From Bondarzewia mesenterica (lineage: Eukaryota; Basidiomycota; Agaricomycetes; Russulales; Bondarzewiaceae): 58,914 bases of DNA. Below are positions 58,500 to 58,914 of the stretch, one piece after another. Position numbers and translations under genes: made by a program. The notes under the pieces were generated by a model. That model was not told the origin of the DNA, ran no database searches, and was given only the letters and a program-made list of their open reading frames with translations. Within the stretch, counting starts at the first letter, position 1, and the number at the start of each line of letters is the position of its first letter. The stretch covers positions 1 to 58,914 of the forward strand of contig SGPL01000166.1 of NCBI GenBank assembly GCA_004802705.1, written 5' to 3'.

Positions 58500-58914
58500 A
58501 CTAGCTGAACGTGCATTCTCGCCGACAGAGACTGTCCAGCAGACCTGGGCCCAACCAGCTACCACCGACAGTATTATACCATTGGGCCCAGGATTGGTGC
58601 AGACCGACAGCAATGGTTGGGCCCAGCATGGGTATTGATTCACCGCTGGCTGAAGGCCTACGTTGGCAACGGTTGGGCCCAGGACCACCGCCGACTGACG
58701 GCGACCCCAACAATAATATGCTCGGCCAGCGGCGACCGATGAAGACTGCTGGGCCTAGTGCTGGCCACTGACCATCAGCTATGGCTGGGCCCAGGTCATC
58801 CTACTATTATGGGAAGTCCTCACTGACAGTCTCAGACCACTGGGCTCAGGTCACCCCACTTTTATGGTGGGTCCTCGCCGACGGTCTCACACGGCTGGGC
58901 CCAGCTCAACCCAA
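58500..58914. repeat. TGGGCCCA-rich minisatellite, reaching the window edge
   Basis: The palindromic core TGGGCCCA or a one-base variant occurs eight times (near 58,546, 58,583, 58,617, 58,673, 58,750, 58,785, 58,841 and 58,895). From 58,785 on it marks a 55-bp tandem unit (TGGGCYCAGGTCA ... ATGG ... GTCTCA) present a little over twice and cut by the end of the window. Confidence 0.8.

Overview
The window looks like a 58.9-kb piece of an Agaricomycete (mushroom-forming basidiomycete) genome. Genes are cut by many GT-AG introns of about 50-60 bp, with some very small exons. F-box paralogs, a rhodopsin-like-domain membrane protein, a PLP decarboxylase with a long C-terminal appendage and a Plavaka-type DNA transposon are all typical of that class. 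No rRNA, tRNA, CRISPR or prokaryotic feature was found. Splice models were built by hand and checked by phase arithmetic; no similarity search could be run.

Region 1 (1-22 kb) is repeat-rich. It holds three full paralogs of one F-box protein (393-1844, 5838-7256, 19143-20594, all minus); a fourth C-terminal scrap lies at 58.3-58.46 kb. It also holds a small gene for an 18-residue tandem-repeat protein (7.8-9.1 kb), and the first copies of two duplicated blocks, B (11.8-12.9 kb) and A (12.9-17.8 kb). Block A carries a two-exon gene of unknown family, called H here. A decayed inverted H copy sits at 2.4-3.7 kb.

Region 2 (22.4-38.3 kb) is a compact block of enzyme genes: an alpha/beta hydrolase, an FMN-dependent 2-hydroxy-acid oxidase/dehydrogenase, an isoprenylcysteine-methyltransferase-like membrane protein, a ten-exon COMT-type O-methyltransferase, a ~1,000-residue non-canonical aromatic amino acid decarboxylase and a seven-helix-type membrane protein. 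An AusD-like SAM methyltransferase follows at 49.3 kb. Together they could make an O-methylated aromatic-amine or indole-type metabolite (inference). The decarboxylase lacks an expected 3' splice site and has a homopolymer-linked frame break, and the 49.3-kb methyltransferase has two single-base indels. The pathway may therefore be decaying, or the assembly may contain small errors.

Region 3 (39.1-48.5 kb) carries the second copies A' (39.1-44.0 kb) and B' (46.4-47.5 kb). Around them are a ruined GH5 exo-1,3-beta-glucanase with three Trp-to-stop changes and the intact C-terminal third of another alpha/beta hydrolase.

Region 4 (50.6-57.7 kb) is a 7.1-kb Plavaka-like transposon bounded by imperfect terminal inverted repeats. 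It has a nine-exon transposase whose only visible lesions are four in-frame TGA codons, and a divergent, apparently intact eight-exon gene for a 740-residue accessory protein of unknown function. Past it lie a kinase-like fragment, the F-box scrap and a TGGGCCCA-rich minisatellite that runs to the window edge.
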